From: Axinella damicornis
Taxonomy: Eukaryota; Porifera; Demospongiae; Axinellida; Axinellidae
Direction: 5' to 3'
Assembly: GCA_963931865.1 (NCBI GenBank)
Contig: OZ007505.1
Coordinates: forward strand, 12,724,868 to 12,788,867
Length of the DNA: 64,000 bases
Every line of letters starts with the position of its first letter. Within the stretch, counting starts at the first letter, position 1. Of this stretch, positions 23,578 to 34,582 are shown in pieces. Both the position numbers and the translations under genes were made by a program. Below the pieces are notes generated by a model. That model was not told the origin of the DNA, did not search any database, and was given only the letters and a program-made list of their open reading frames with translations.

Positions 23578-24101
23578 CTCACCCTCCAGCCAGGGATGAG
23601 AGAAAACCATCCATTGCTGCTGTGAGTTCCACGTAGCTTTTGTACTCTCTCGTGTATGAATGATCATTACCAACTTGTACAGCAACTGCACCTTATAGGT
23701 ATGTGCATAAGGGAGTGAATGCCCATCCAATTGTTTCCTCTGGAGAAACCATTCATGTCATTAACCCTCACCCATGTAATGATATTGGACAAATGCAAGT
23801 ATTTTTTTACTCTCTCTCTCTCTCTCAGCTTGTAGCCAGCATGGAAGCCCACCCGAGCCGTTACAGTATGACAGTTCGCATCCAGCAGCACCGGCAGGAA
23901 ATCATCTCTGAGTTGGCCTCCATGGTGTGGGAGATGCTGATCCACTTCTACAAGAGCACATGCTTTGAGCTTCACAGGATCATATTCTACCGGGATGGCG
24001 TCAGCGAGGGACAGTTCCAACAGGTACGTTGTATAGGCATATGGGTTGCACGTGATCAGTCGAGCAGGATATGTAGTGAACGACGGGTGGGGTATGGGAG
24101 T

Positions 24102-24148
24102 AGCCTCGTTCCCAGGCTCCCCCCTATGCACGTGGGAACGAGACTAGT
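24102..24148. mobile_element. short palindromic MITE in Argonaute intron
   Basis: TAGCCTCGTTCCCAGGCTCC ... GTGGGAACGAGACTAG; arms of about 14 bp. Confidence 0.5.
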
Positions 24149-25072
24149 GTGGGATAGTGATGTGAATACCTCAATACTTTCTGGTCACGTCATAATTATG
24201 TCAGAGGTCAAGGGTCATAATTATTTCTACCTCTTCAGGGGCTGAAAGAAGCAGAAACCATGTAATTAAGTGTAACACCTAGTATTAAACCCCCCATATA
24301 AATTCCTATGACACTAAGACTGATTGGACCTGTAAATTGTCATCTCAACTACGGAAGGCATTGCTGCACTCTACTCTAGACGACTTTCCACTGTTTCCAG
24401 TGTGATTTTGAATCCCTCGGGCCTTCAGTAGAGCAGAGTGATCAACTAGTGTACACCATCACGTGTATAATCAGATGCCATGTATAATCGGACGTGCTAG
24501 CATGAAAGCTGTACATGACCTCATATTAATAAAGTTGTTTGCTTTGAGTTGTAGCCTGTCAAGACCAGAATACACCCATATATTTTTTACCATCCACATA
24601 CAATAATGTGCAACCTTGTACAGGATGCCACATACATCAACGCGCCCATACACTCCCACCCCCACGCTGCCATTGCCCACACTGACATCCCTCACACCCA
24701 CACCCCCTGTCATCACGCACACAGGTCCTACAGCATGAGTTGCGTTCTGTGCGAGAGGCCTGTATGAAACTAGAGGACGGCTATGAACCTGGTATCACAT
24801 TCATCGTTGTCCAGAAACGTCACCACACCCACCTTTTCTGCTCCGATGCTAAGGACATGGTACAAATCTTTAACCTAAGACGATCTTTCCTCCAACAGAT
24901 TTTTATGGCAGAGTTTACTCATGTGTGCAGCTGTGACCCACTCTGTTTATGTTTAGCACTGGGTATCATTGTGGGCAGGTTTGTACACGTTTATAGTCTT
25001 CAGCTGTTAAATCACGTATGTAGGACTGCACCTGTCAGGTGTTTGTATTAACCAACTAGTAGTACACGAGGG

Positions 25073-25166
25073 CTAGTCTCGTCCCCAGACTCAAACCACC
25101 CCCAGTGCGGATCGCATACTGGAAGCGATCCGCGCTGGGGTTGGTTTGGGTCTGGGACCGAGACTA
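25073..25166. mobile_element. palindromic MITE, 94 bp
   Basis: CTAGTCTCGTCCCCAGACTC and its inverse end the element. Inner arms around GCGGATCGCATACTGGAAGC make a long hairpin. Related remnants are at 1398-1470. Confidence 0.6.
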
Positions 25167-25800
25167 TACGAGGCAAAGTACCCAGATACATGAGCCACCT
25201 AACAACCAAACTAGACTTCAGAAACGGCAACACAGCAGTGAGCAATGGATGAACAACAGTCAAGTATACAAAACAATGAATTTTACTGAGCATAGCTGCT
25301 CTCCAAAACAATATGTTTCATGTTGTAAAGAGAGAAAGAGCAATGTTTCTACGGAACTAAAGGATCAATGTGAAGGTGTGTACTAGAGTGTGGAATGTTC
25401 TCTGTCAACAGATTGGTAGGAGTGGGAACATTCCTGCCGGGACCATGGTGGACGTGGGCATCACCCATCCCACGGAGTTTGACTTCTACCTCTGCTCCCA
25501 CGCCGGCGTCTAGGTGGGTGCTCATCACAGAAACCATTTTGTAATTACAATTTCTGTGGAAACAGGTATTCAGCAGAGTGTGCGTGTACTAGGGGTCTAT
25601 CGCAACGCAATAGTTGAAGTACTATCAACGTTCACAAAATGACCAGTTCTTTTCTAATTACCTCCTGGCAACTCAACTGAGAGTTCCTCACTCGCCTGGA
25701 CCCGCTTCGACCCTCAAGTCATTTAGATGTGGTGAGCCATCATCAGCAGGCTCTTGGTGGGAACAACTGTGAATGTAGTGCTTGCCACAACCCTTGTAGT

Positions 25801-25914
25801 AGCCTCATTCCCGGGCCTTCTACACCTCCAGTTTTTGATCTCTTGTACTGTTTTGATTGCTTGCAGTACAAGTGATCAAAACCTGGAAAGTGTAGAATGC
25901 CTGGGAACGAGCCT
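25801..25914. mobile_element. palindromic MITE in Argonaute intron
   Basis: AGCCTCATTCCCGGGCCTTC at one end and GAATGCCTGGGAACGAGCCT at the other, with inner arms around a GATCAAAAC motif. Confidence 0.5.
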
Positions 25915-26374
25915 ACCTGGTGGAGCCATGCAGGATGATATAATCCACACAGTGATGACCCACCCGCCGCTATAAATGAATGAGGGTCGAGGCTGTACAT
26001 ATGCAGGGAGAGAGTTGAACTTGATCTTCAGGAAGTGATTATCGTGGTGATTACTTGTGCCTGATGTTCAGTATCTTTCTGTTTGTATCTGTCTGTCAGG
26101 GCACAAGCCGTCCCTCTCACTACCATGTCTTATGGGATGACAATGACTTCACAGCAGATGAGTTGCAATGCCTGACCTACCAGCTTTGCCACACATACGT
26201 GCGCTGCACTCGTAGCGTATCCTACCCGGCCCCAGCCTACTATGCCCACCTGGTGGCGTTTAGAGCCCGGTACCACCTCCAGGAGAGGGAGGACAAGAGG
26301 TGAGGGTAGCTGTCCAGGATTTACAATAATTTTGCAAAAGTATACAGTCAAAATGTCCCGACGAAGTTGGGACA

Positions 26375-26545
26375 GCTAGGTGGGTGGGTGCATCCAAAGG
26401 GTGCAAACAGCATGGCAGTGTCTGGGCTTGGCCTTGAAAAGCACTTGGTTGGAAGCAGGTGGGCCGTTTCTCATTTTGAGCATCAATGGACCTGGAAAAG
26501 AGTTCTCTAACCGTCTGTATAGCCTTGAATTCCTCCAGCGTTCAA
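26375..26545 (-). repeat. dispersed repeat family R1, copy 2
   Basis: Reverse-complement match to the 15160 copy, including GTGGGTGGGTGCATCCAAAG and GTGCAAACAGCATGGC. It lies in the last Argonaute intron. Confidence 0.5.
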
Positions 26546-26769
26546 GGCCAATTTTTCCGCTAGGGTCAGTTAGCATTGCCTGAGCATCTTGATTGAATAC
26601 TCATTAATGAGTGGGTGTGGTTAGAATCAGGATGGCAGTGCAATTTCTGTGTACAGTTTGGAGGACGTAAACCCAACAGAACCTTATCTAGGGTATGCCA
26701 ATTACAAGCTAAAAGACTGACCTCCGGTGTAGTTAAGGTGGTCTTGCATGCATATTATTGTATGGCATT

Positions 26770-26880
26770 TTCCACCAGGGGTAGTGACGGAAGGTGGTAG
26801 TGAGGGGAGGTGGTAGTGAGGTGAGGTGGTAGTGAGGGGAGGTGGTAGTGAGGAGAGGTGGTAGTGAGGGGAGGTAGTAT
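26770..26880. repeat. minisatellite, unit about 18 bp
   Basis: About six copies of GAGGTGGTAGTGAGGGGA with small variants. Confidence 0.8.
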
Positions 26881-27070
26881 TGATTGGAAATGAAGTGGGA
26901 GAGAGGGCATAATTCAGACAACAGAGTCCTTTACACCTTGCTCCTTCCTTGTCTGCAGCAGTGGTGATGGATCTTTAGCCGGCCTACAGAGCGAGGAGCG
27001 GTCCCCAGCTGCCATGACCCAGGCTGTTCGAGTTCATGAGGAAATCAACAAAGTCATGTACTTTGCCTGA

Positions 27071-28754
27071 CTCGAGCTCAACTCCCCAACCCACTTCAGC
27101 TCTCATTGTAGCTCTCATTACAGCACTAGAGGTCCTATATAGTTGAATTCACACAAGTAACTGGTCACTATAATTATTATCTATTTTTTTCTGGTCGCTC
27201 AGGTTTGTACTTCAATAATATTGATGACTGCAGGTTCATTGCCAGTGTATAGCTGCAGGAAGCCGGCTCGAGATTGGCACGCAATTTCCGGATTCCGAGA
27301 ATGCGCAGCGCAATCTCGAGATTGCGCAAATTCCTTCATTGCGCGGAACATTATCTACTTCCAACTATACACAGACCACTCACAGTGGAGGCGACAGAAT
27401 GCCTCCACCAGATACTAACTACAATGACGGGAGAGTATCGAGGGAGAGAAAGAATAGTCACTGTATAGTTTCCTGATCATTGTTATTGTCCAGTCATGCA
27501 GTTCTGAATGACCTGGAGATTTACTTTGCTGATCGATTATTACCTATACCTCTGACAATTACAAACACTGGATGCATACATATGGGCATGCATGTAATGA
27601 TGGCTTGGAAATGAGGCAAGAATAACCATGCAGCTAGCCTCCTCTATCTATAGCAGCTAGAACTGTGCAGTTGATGATTCTGCAGCCATAATTATGCATT
27701 TCATCAGCATAATAATTATGCTGCAGCTGATATCGATGTGATCCTTGCACATGGGCCACAGGCCTGCAGGGTTCAGCACACTATACGTACATCATCTTTT
27801 AACTATAAGTATAATAATTATTAATCTATGAAAACATCTTCCAGGCAACAGTCTAGTGGGCTATGCTAGCCCCTTGAATTTCCCCAGCAGTGATCTACTC
27901 ATGTGACCACACAGGGATAATTCATGCCGAAGAAAGTGAAGGCTAGCTTGCATGTTAGACTACCCACACCACGTGACCCACACTATATATTTTTTCACTG
28001 TATACTTGGAAAAGGATCAATAGAGGTGTTCAGCCAGCTATTCTGCTATCACTGGCACTGCAGCTGCATGCTGTCACTAGAAACTTGAACCAGTAATCCC
28101 CTGCATCACCTATATGGCCATGGCCATTGCCATGGGAGCATTTTAAGTTTAGTCAATACATAAGTTGCCATAAAGACATGCTATAATTATAGTATAATCA
28201 TGGGACAAATTCAAGTCGTCATTAGTGAGTATGCCCCCATCATCTCAGAGTAAATCACTGTCAATTACCCATGGGTAGCCACAATCAGAGAACGACTTAA
28301 ATGGTAGTGTGCGCATGAGGAAGCATCACATTACTTGATTTGATTATCGACAGTCATATCATCTCCATTACCTAATCAAGATTGTACTAATTAGTGACTT
28401 CTAATAATAATTACTTAATTACATAATTATTATTTACATTGGTACGTATAATCCAGTGACTTGGTAATTGGCAGGAAGTTACTCTATGAGACAACAGGGA
28501 CATATACTCCAAAAGTGGTCCAACAACAAAATAGTGTGTGGTATATTACTAAAGGGACCATTCTCTGTGTTCTGGTGACTTACGTCCCATGAGACACCTA
28601 TGGGAAGGGGGGAAACCCAAGTCAATTGCTGCACATCTGTTAAGTATAATTTTAGTGTTAGGCACATGAAGATCTTGAGCTGACATTTGCCATCAAAGAG
28701 CAGCAGTGCTAAGCTTCTTATTGAATGCACGGCCAATGATACTAGTTTTAAAGT
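27071..28754. other. AT-rich gene-free stretch
   Basis: After the Argonaute stop codon no exon, long ORF, TIR pair or tandem repeat is convincing. There are many short ATAATTATT stretches and a few CATG-rich words. Any 3' UTR of the Argonaute locus would lie at its left edge. Confidence 0.5.
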
Positions 28755-29019
28755 AAACTAGAAACAAAAAATTTTCTTGCAAAAATTACAAATGATTTAG
28801 TGATGGCCACCCCGATCGACTCCCGAAAAAGCAGACAAACAAGGAATGCCATTAACCAGCCTCAGTCCCATCCCATTGAAAAATGTAGAATTTAGGGATG
28901 GGATGGGACTGAGGCTGGTTAATGGCATTCCTTGTTTGTCTGCTTTTTCGGGAGTCGATCGGGGTGGCCATCACTAAATCATTTGTAATTTTTGCAAGAA
29001 AATTTTTTGTTTCTAGTTT
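28755..29019. repeat. near-perfect long inverted repeat (hairpin), 265 bp
   Basis: Arms of about 118 bp (AAACTAGAAACAAAAAATTT ... and its inverse) are almost identical and are separated by a loop of about 20 bases (near 28875-28895). The near-identity of the arms implies recent formation or copying. It could be a foldback MITE. No unambiguous target duplication is seen. Confidence 0.85.
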
Positions 29020-29570
29020 GTGAGGTTTTTTGAGCGCATGGAATGCGTTTTATTAATTGCCTTGATGGATGTGAACCTTCTGCTGGGCACTGAGCAGGCT
29101 TATTTCCACTAATAGTATTCCAAAACTCTAACCTCACTCACAGTATTGGTGGTATATACATTTTCCGCACTGTAGTTACGTCATGAAAAGAAAGCCACGC
29201 CTCCATGATGGCATAGTCACGATAGATCTTGGCAAGAACAGGTTGGTAGAAATTCCTCGCAGCGGTAGTGAGGCACCAGATGATGGATTCACAAGGATTC
29301 AGCTGATCACCAAGCGCCCAAAATGCTGTAAAAAAGAATGCAACGTGCGTTTGCATGTGAACTGCGCATGCGCATTTGGCACGCGTGACCTCTGGTTGCA
29401 TCAAAATGGCTTCGTGCTAGCAATTCACGGAATCGTAGCTAGCCAGCAGTGCCGTTCTTGCCAGTATGTAGTCAAAAGGGCCGAAAGGAGCTACTACGAC
29501 GAAAGCGATGTTGTTCTGTGAGTGAACTAGCTCAGGAAATGCTTTTGTTGTCCAGCTATGCTAGTCAATG

Positions 29571-29615
29571 AGAAAGAAGAAGAAGAAGAAGAAGAAAGAA
29601 AGAAAGAAAGAAGAT
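29571..29615. repeat. (GAA)n/(GAAA)n microsatellite
   Basis: A purine-only run of AGA/AAGA units. The plus-strand ORF just before it (29183-29521) has no recognisable domain. Confidence 0.8.
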
Positions 29616-29987
29616 GACGAAATCGGAATTTTACGGCGACTTATTACTTGACTCCCGCGTACTCTCAGGTACGTTTGCGAGTGCTTTTGTGAACTGCTAG
29701 GCAGTATCATTCTGTCTGCATGCTTGGTTTGGGGGGTAGTAGCTTCTTTGGCCGTTTTCCTGCTGGTGCATCAGTATGGTATTTCGAAATTTCCTTAGCC
29801 ATCCCTAAATAGAGAACGCTACCGCGTTCTCTGATAGGGTCAGTGTAACTGAAAGGAGGGATCCCTGTGCACCCAGGACATTCCATTTTTTTTTGGTTTT
29901 TTGTTTTCTATGAAACAGGAAAATTCTTGCTTTGTAGGCAAAGGACACACAATAGATAAAGTGAGCCCTAGTTGTACAATGTTTATA

Positions 29988-30404
29988 TTATGTCACATTC
30001 GGATATTGGATTCTAGATCGAGTTCGTGCAGCAACAGGCGTGGTGGGAGCAATCGGAATCCAGGATATGCTGGAGAGTGTGCATTCTTTACGGACCTTCA
30101 GCCCAGGAATTCCCTCACGGGTCTGGAAGACCACACCTCGGGCTGACTTGATGGAGGCTTGAAGTTTGTGTTCAGCATCTTCTTCATCACTGCTGTCAGA
30201 TTTTGACCTCCTCTGATGCCTTCGATGCCGAACAGGTGTCCACCCTGCCTCTCCTGATGTAGTGAGATAGCTCACACTGGGAGTGCTTTCCTTTTCTTCA
30301 AATACGGCTACCTTGCAGGCAGCCAGGTCGAGTTCTGGCGCACTCTGTTCGTCAACGCCACTAGCAACAAGCAGTTGAGCATCTTCAGTGCCGCCCCCAC
30401 TCAA
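29988..30404 (-). CDS. hypothetical 138-codon ORF, acidic/basic linker-like
   Basis: The frame is open to a TAA at 29988-29990. It includes GWTPVRHRRHQRRSKSDSSD, EEDAEHKLQASIKSARGVVF and a tail PTTPVAARTRSR. A tail of the last kind occurs at gag/pol linkers of some LTR retrotransposons, so a retroelement fragment is one option. It follows directly on the deaminase remnant and could instead be an exon of that gene. No ATG opens the frame (first codon TTG). Function unknown. Confidence 0.35.
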   Translation of the reverse strand: MSGGGTEDAQLLVASGVDEQSAPELDLAACKVAVFEEKESTPSVSYLTTSGEAGWTPVRHRRHQRRSKSDSSDEEDAEHKLQASIKSARGVVFQTREGIPGLKVRKECTLSSISWIPIAPTTPVAARTRSRIQYPNVT

Positions 30405-30985
30405 GTCGCTACCATGTTGCTATCTTGTCACTGCAGGCATGGTGAGGTGACATTCCTTTCCATTCTTGAGATCTTCCCACATCGATTTTCACGATTGATG
30501 CTGTTTGGATGTTCGTTGATATCTGTACCAAATCAACCTGCAGCTCCATATCCACATGGCGCTTTGCTTATAGCAGAAATGAAGTACCTGACCGCAACTT
30601 GTGCTTGCCATGGATATACGTAGTGCTCTTCTGAATATGGACTCTTCCTCCTTGCCTTCTGCACAGAGATTCAGTTAGGCATAACATTATAAGAATCTCA
30701 AGCCTGAATCATGGATCTTCTTGCAACAATTTCTGCATGGCAGTCATTGACAGCCAACTCATCCTCATTGAGATGTTCGTGAGAGATGCACTTTGTACCT
30801 GTTCCAATGGCAACAACAGTTTCTTCCCCGAGCTCTCTGTAGCCATAATAACTGAGGACAGCACTTTCTTGAGTTTCTCAGCATTTTGTCGGACAGCAGA
30901 AGCTACTTCATAGTATTTGTCATGCGTGAGTTAGTTGTTGGACTTTACGAGCAATTCCTTGTATGTGTAAGTTCAAATTGGTAAG
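30405..30985 (-). pseudogene. adenosine deaminase (A_deamin, ADAR/ADAT1-like) domain pseudogene
   Basis: On the minus strand the three zinc-site motifs of the A_deamin family appear in order and at reasonable spacing but in different frames. [12 protein letters not shown] ... [15 protein letters not shown] (HAE, 30722-30748) is first, then SKAPCGYGAAG (30537-30569), then CSDKIATW (30412-30435). [13 protein letters not shown] precedes the HAE block in another frame (about 30840-30880). TAG (30409-30411) follows CSDKIATW, and a TAA lies near 30930. Family members deaminate adenosine to inosine in double-stranded RNA or tRNA, using the His and two Cys as zinc ligands and the Glu of HAE as proton shuttle. 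All four residues survive, yet no frame links them. ADAR versus ADAT1 cannot be settled. Confidence 0.75.
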
Positions 30986-31111
30986 TTTAGAGTAAGGTAA
31001 CACACAAAATCCTAACCAGTCAAGTGAAATTGGTTGTGAAATTCTCTAGTTCCTTGTTAGGTGTTAACTCTGGATCTTCTTTGTGGTTAGCTTCTTTGTG
31101 GTCGTTATCCT

Positions 31112-31363
31112 CTACACCATTGCTTGCACTTTTGCTGGTAGTCTCTTCGCTATCCTCGTTCGCACTTTCGCTGGGAGTCTCTTCGCTATATCCTCGGCAT
31201 TGTCGCTCGCACTTTTGTTGATCATTTCGTTGCCGTTCGTGTGTCTTCGAATTCGCTTTGCTCTCGCTGCAGCTTCCTGCTCTACCAGATCTATAGATAG
31301 TCGTCTCTTAAACTGTCTTTCACAACCACATCGTGCTTCTTTCGCCTTTCTCAGCCATTGCAT
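31112..31363 (-). CDS. small basic ORF of unknown function
   Basis: 83 codons from ATG, rich in Arg/Lys/Ala (LVEQEAAARAKRIRRHT) with a duplicated segment IAKRLPAKV. Another frame continues as a Ser/Glu-rich stretch ending LENFTTNFT. No domain is recognised. It lies upstream of the deaminase remnant on the same strand, so it might be an N-terminal exon of that locus. Confidence 0.25.
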   Translation of the reverse strand: MQWLRKAKEARCGCERQFKRRLSIDLVEQEAAARAKRIRRHTNGNEMINKSASDNAEDIAKRLPAKVRTRIAKRLPAKVQAMV

Positions 31364-31399
31364 AGTATGCTATGAAAGACGTAATTTTGGGGAAATTTC

Positions 31400-31505
31400 C
31401 ATTGGTCACTCATGGGAAAGAATTACGTTACCTTTCCCATGGGTTACTCATGGGAAAGAATTACGTCATTTACACCTTGGGTTACTCATGGGATAGAGTT
31501 ACGTG
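31400..31505. repeat. short tandem repeat of about 38 bp, three copies
   Basis: GGGTTACTCATGGGAAAGAA plus TTACGTCATT occurs three times with small changes. Confidence 0.7.
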
Positions 31506-31539
31506 CTTTCATTGAACATAAAATGCCCCAAAGTAGGTA

Positions 31540-31712
31540 CACAGTGTAACCTTCTCTAGGGAAAGACTTACGTCAATTGACTCAAAGGGTTATAATATTA
31601 TAATCCGGCAAGGAATTGACCATGAATCTCAGTTAGATTCCCTCAAAAGTTACCAAAGGGGTACGTACCCCTGCTATTGATTCTTATCTAACGTAAAAGT
31701 TTCCCTATAATA
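31540..31712. repeat. repeat R2 copy 1, with diverged copies at 32172-32500
   Basis: CCTTCTCTAGGGAAAGACTT ... AAGTTTCCCTATAATA is repeated, diverged, at about 32195-32345 and again partly at 32350-32500. The copies share GAATTGACCATGAA and CCAAAGGGGTAC words. The hAT element at 31713 is inserted at the end of this copy. Confidence 0.6.
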
Positions 31713-32171
31713 CAGGGTTGTACCTATACCACAATTTGCCTATACTGCAGATACACAAAAACATTAGCTATCAGATCGGCCGTACCGATACCGATACCGA
31801 TATTCACAGCTGGTTGTATCAACTTGTAGGACATCATAAATTCATAGTAGTAATTATTGCATTCCGTACATGGCCGGGCAAGTCTGTGCACGTGCATGAC
31901 TGTTTGCCGCGTGCGTGCATATTAAACTAGACTCAGGTGTTTACGTAGCTTTTGTTGAAACAGGCTGAGTTTAGCTTTTGTTGAAACAGGCATTTAGTTT
32001 TTTGTGGTACCCAGTATGGCAAACCGCTCTAGTGCTGTATGGAGATACTTCAACATCAGTGCCACAGATGAAGGCAAGTATAGGCTATGAGTTTACCTAT
32101 ACCTATACTTTGCCTATACCACGAGTATAGGCACCTATACCGATACCTATACCGGTATAGGTACAACCCTG
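31713..32171. mobile_element. hAT MITE, 459 bp, with 8-bp target duplication
   Basis: Termini CAGGGTTGTACCTATACC / GGTATAGGTACAACCCTG are flanked by the exact 8-bp duplication CTATAATA (31705-31712 and 32172-32179). The ends consist of repeated CCTATACC/CCGATACC words. No transposase is encoded. Confidence 0.9.
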
Positions 32172-32747
32172 CTATAATATATATATATGCAACCACCAAC
32201 CTTCTCTGGGGAAAGATTTACGTCATTTGCATCAAAAGGGATATTCCTGCAAATCATATCAAAGAATTGACCATGAAGCTCATTTAGATTCCATCAAGTC
32301 ACCAAAGGGGTACCCCTGCTATTCTAACGTTAAAGTTTCCCTAATATAGGTAACCAGCAACCTTATCTAGGGAAAGAATTAAGTCCTTTATCTGAGGAGG
32401 GATTTCTGTAATATTATTTTTATGACAGAATTGGTTATAATAATTATGAATCGCATTTAAATACATCCGGAATCACCAGTAGGATACCCTATATAGGACC
32501 TTCCATGGGTAAAGAAATACCTCTTTCACATGAACGGAGATTTTTCTGTAATTTGATCGACCATGAATCTCATTACACTTTTCAATCCTTGCCAATGAAG
32601 AGATTATCAGTTACGTATGGCATTGTATCATCATATCAACAGTTACTGACAATGTTGAAAGCAATAGTGAGTGAGAGAATCTCGTGTGAGGCTCCAGATA
32701 TTTTATGTGATTCCAGTCATCAAGGATGGAGGTGAGCCTATAGCCCT

Positions 32748-32796
32748 TGTGTTCCCAGCGATGAAAAGCTGGGCGATGGCCTGGGAACGAGGCTAG
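32748..32796. mobile_element. short palindromic MITE
   Basis: CTTGTGTTCCCAGCGATGAA ... GGCCTGGGAACGAGGCTAG, same family as 18596. The stretch 32500-33230 shows no convincing gene. Confidence 0.5.
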
Positions 32797-33234
32797 CCCT
32801 TGTGTACAAGTCTGAAAATGCAGCAGAACTGATAACTAGGTGCAGCCATACAGAGAGAATACATGAATATGCTACATCATGTATGGTGTAGTTCCCAGGG
32901 TCCTTCCTCTGGTGAGTCGTGACTTTTCATGGTCAATTCTTTCAGGAATTGCAGGATTATTATATAATTATCCCTTTGAGGCAATTGACATGTCTTTCCC
33001 TAGAAAAGCTTATACAGTGTACCTACTTTGGTGCATTTTACGTTCAATGAAAGCATGTCTAATTACCGTCATTCCGTTTTATTCCATTCATTCCATTTCA
33101 TTCCATTTCACGTTCAATAGATTCGGGTATGCCTGTTCTTGCTCCAAGCTGCACACAAGATTGCACTCAGCCATCCCAACCCAAGTACATGTACATACAT
33201 GACTTCAACCACACCCACTCAAGGAATAAATTTA

Positions 33235-33455
33235 AAAATTGGCCGAGGAGGCCCTACAAGGTGAGAGAATTGCTTTCTAGGTCCATTTACGGTTGCCCAC
33301 CTGGCTCCAAATGAGGGCTTCTCAAACCCAGACATGGGCATGCTGCTTCACCCTTCAGGTGAACCTCCTATCTCCCTCTTTCCCACCCTATGTGTTCACA
33401 CAGAACCTATCTACCAAGGATATTGCAAAAAGTGACATCTGAAGCTGAAAGTCTT
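33235..33455 (+). repeat. dispersed repeat family R1, copy 3
   Basis: GGAGGCCCTACAAGGTGAGA ... ACATCTGAAGCTGAAAGTC; diverged direct copy of 15160-15415. Confidence 0.5.
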
Positions 33456-33553
33456 CACAACTGTGTTTGCAGCCATAAAGGATTGCATGCAGCTGCCATG
33501 CCCTCCCCGTGATTCGGAGGTGGCATTCACCTCAATCAAAAATTTGCATACTA

Positions 33554-34046
33554 CAGTGGAACCTGTCTAATGCGGTCACCTGGGGGCCAAAAATATATAG
33601 ACGGTGGCTGCATTACCGAAAACCTCTCTAAAGCGGTCATGTGAAGTTTTAGTGTGATTGACCTCACTACAAAGGTTCTTGCGACACTGAACAACTTTGA
33701 TTCAAGTAAGTTCCATGAGGAAGACAACTAAGGACTTTAATTTAAGTATTGTAAAATACCTTGATTGTTTCAGTTTGGCACTTTCTATAATGTTAAACTC
33801 ACACACGCACGCAACCCACGCGTGCACGTACGCAACGCACGCGCGCACTCAGTAGCCGTTATTGGCAGTGTGCTATAGCGTGTTTGGGGTGGAGCAACGT
33901 AACCGCATTACGCATTACGCAGATGACTGCTATAGAAGAACAGTAAAGTATGGAGACTATGGGCTCAAATTTCGGGACTTTCCCAAGCTGACCACAATGT
34001 GGAGGTGACCGCGTTATTCAGGTGGCCGCTAAGGCAGGTCTCACTG
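33554..34046. mobile_element. TA-flanked MITE (pogo/Tc1-mariner-like), 493 bp
   Basis: Begins CAGTGGAACCTGTCTAATGC and ends GCTAAGGCAGGTCTCACTG, with TA at both outer edges. Inner repeats of GCGGTCA/TGACCGC occur on both arms. Non-coding. Confidence 0.7.
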
Positions 34047-34348
34047 TATCACTATTCAGGTGTGTATATCTGCACCAGTAACTTCAGCATTATATGGTTG
34101 CAGTCTGGTTGACTGTTGCCAGGATTCTACAACTGCAAAGTGCATCCACTGTTACCACTATAATTACAGTGTCAATTATATTTTGCACTGCAACTCCACC
34201 ATCCTTCCCTAATGAACCCTATAGTGTTTCTTCCTCCCAATTTCCACCAGGGTTCTGCTGGATTAATACTAATCCCAATGAGGGCTCTCCAACATGAAAA
34301 CCTCAACTATGAACAGGAAGTTGGAGATCATTACAGAACCATACAACA

Positions 34349-34582
34349 CTATTGAACTTTCTTATTGTGGTACATGTACATGAATGCGACAACCAGTGGC
34401 ACAATCATCCATCCTGCAAAAGTCAGTACATACCAGAACCCGTTACCGCTCTGTCTGGGGCTGCCAGTACCATCTCTACGCACTATGGTCTCTGTTAGTC
34501 TCTGCACTTGCTGTTCCAGGGTCCTCACTCTTTGTTGAAATCTGCTGGGATGGCAGGAGGCGCTGGTGCTGGGGTCACACCA
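34349..34582 (-). CDS. last exon of a probable tail-anchored coiled-coil protein
   Basis: After CTCACTGCAG the minus strand is open for 77 codons to a stop. It holds a heptad-like segment (FQQRVRTLEQQVQRLTETIV), a short polar linker, a hydrophobic segment of about 20 residues (FWYVLTFAGWMIVPLVVAFM) and a short basic tail ending HNKKVQ. This order is typical of tail-anchored proteins of ER, Golgi or mitochondrial membranes. The open frame reaches further upstream to an ATG at 34699, but the acceptor suggests that part is intron. The rest of the gene was not found. Exact family not recognised. Confidence 0.5.
   Translation of the reverse strand, partial: WCDPSTSASCHPSRFQQRVRTLEQQVQRLTETIVRRDGTGSPRQSGNGFWYVLTFAGWMIVPLVVAFMYMYHNKKVQ

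Noticed and set aside
29183..29521. 112-codon plus-strand ORF
   Set aside because: No domain, no splice support, and an equally long ORF on the opposite strand.
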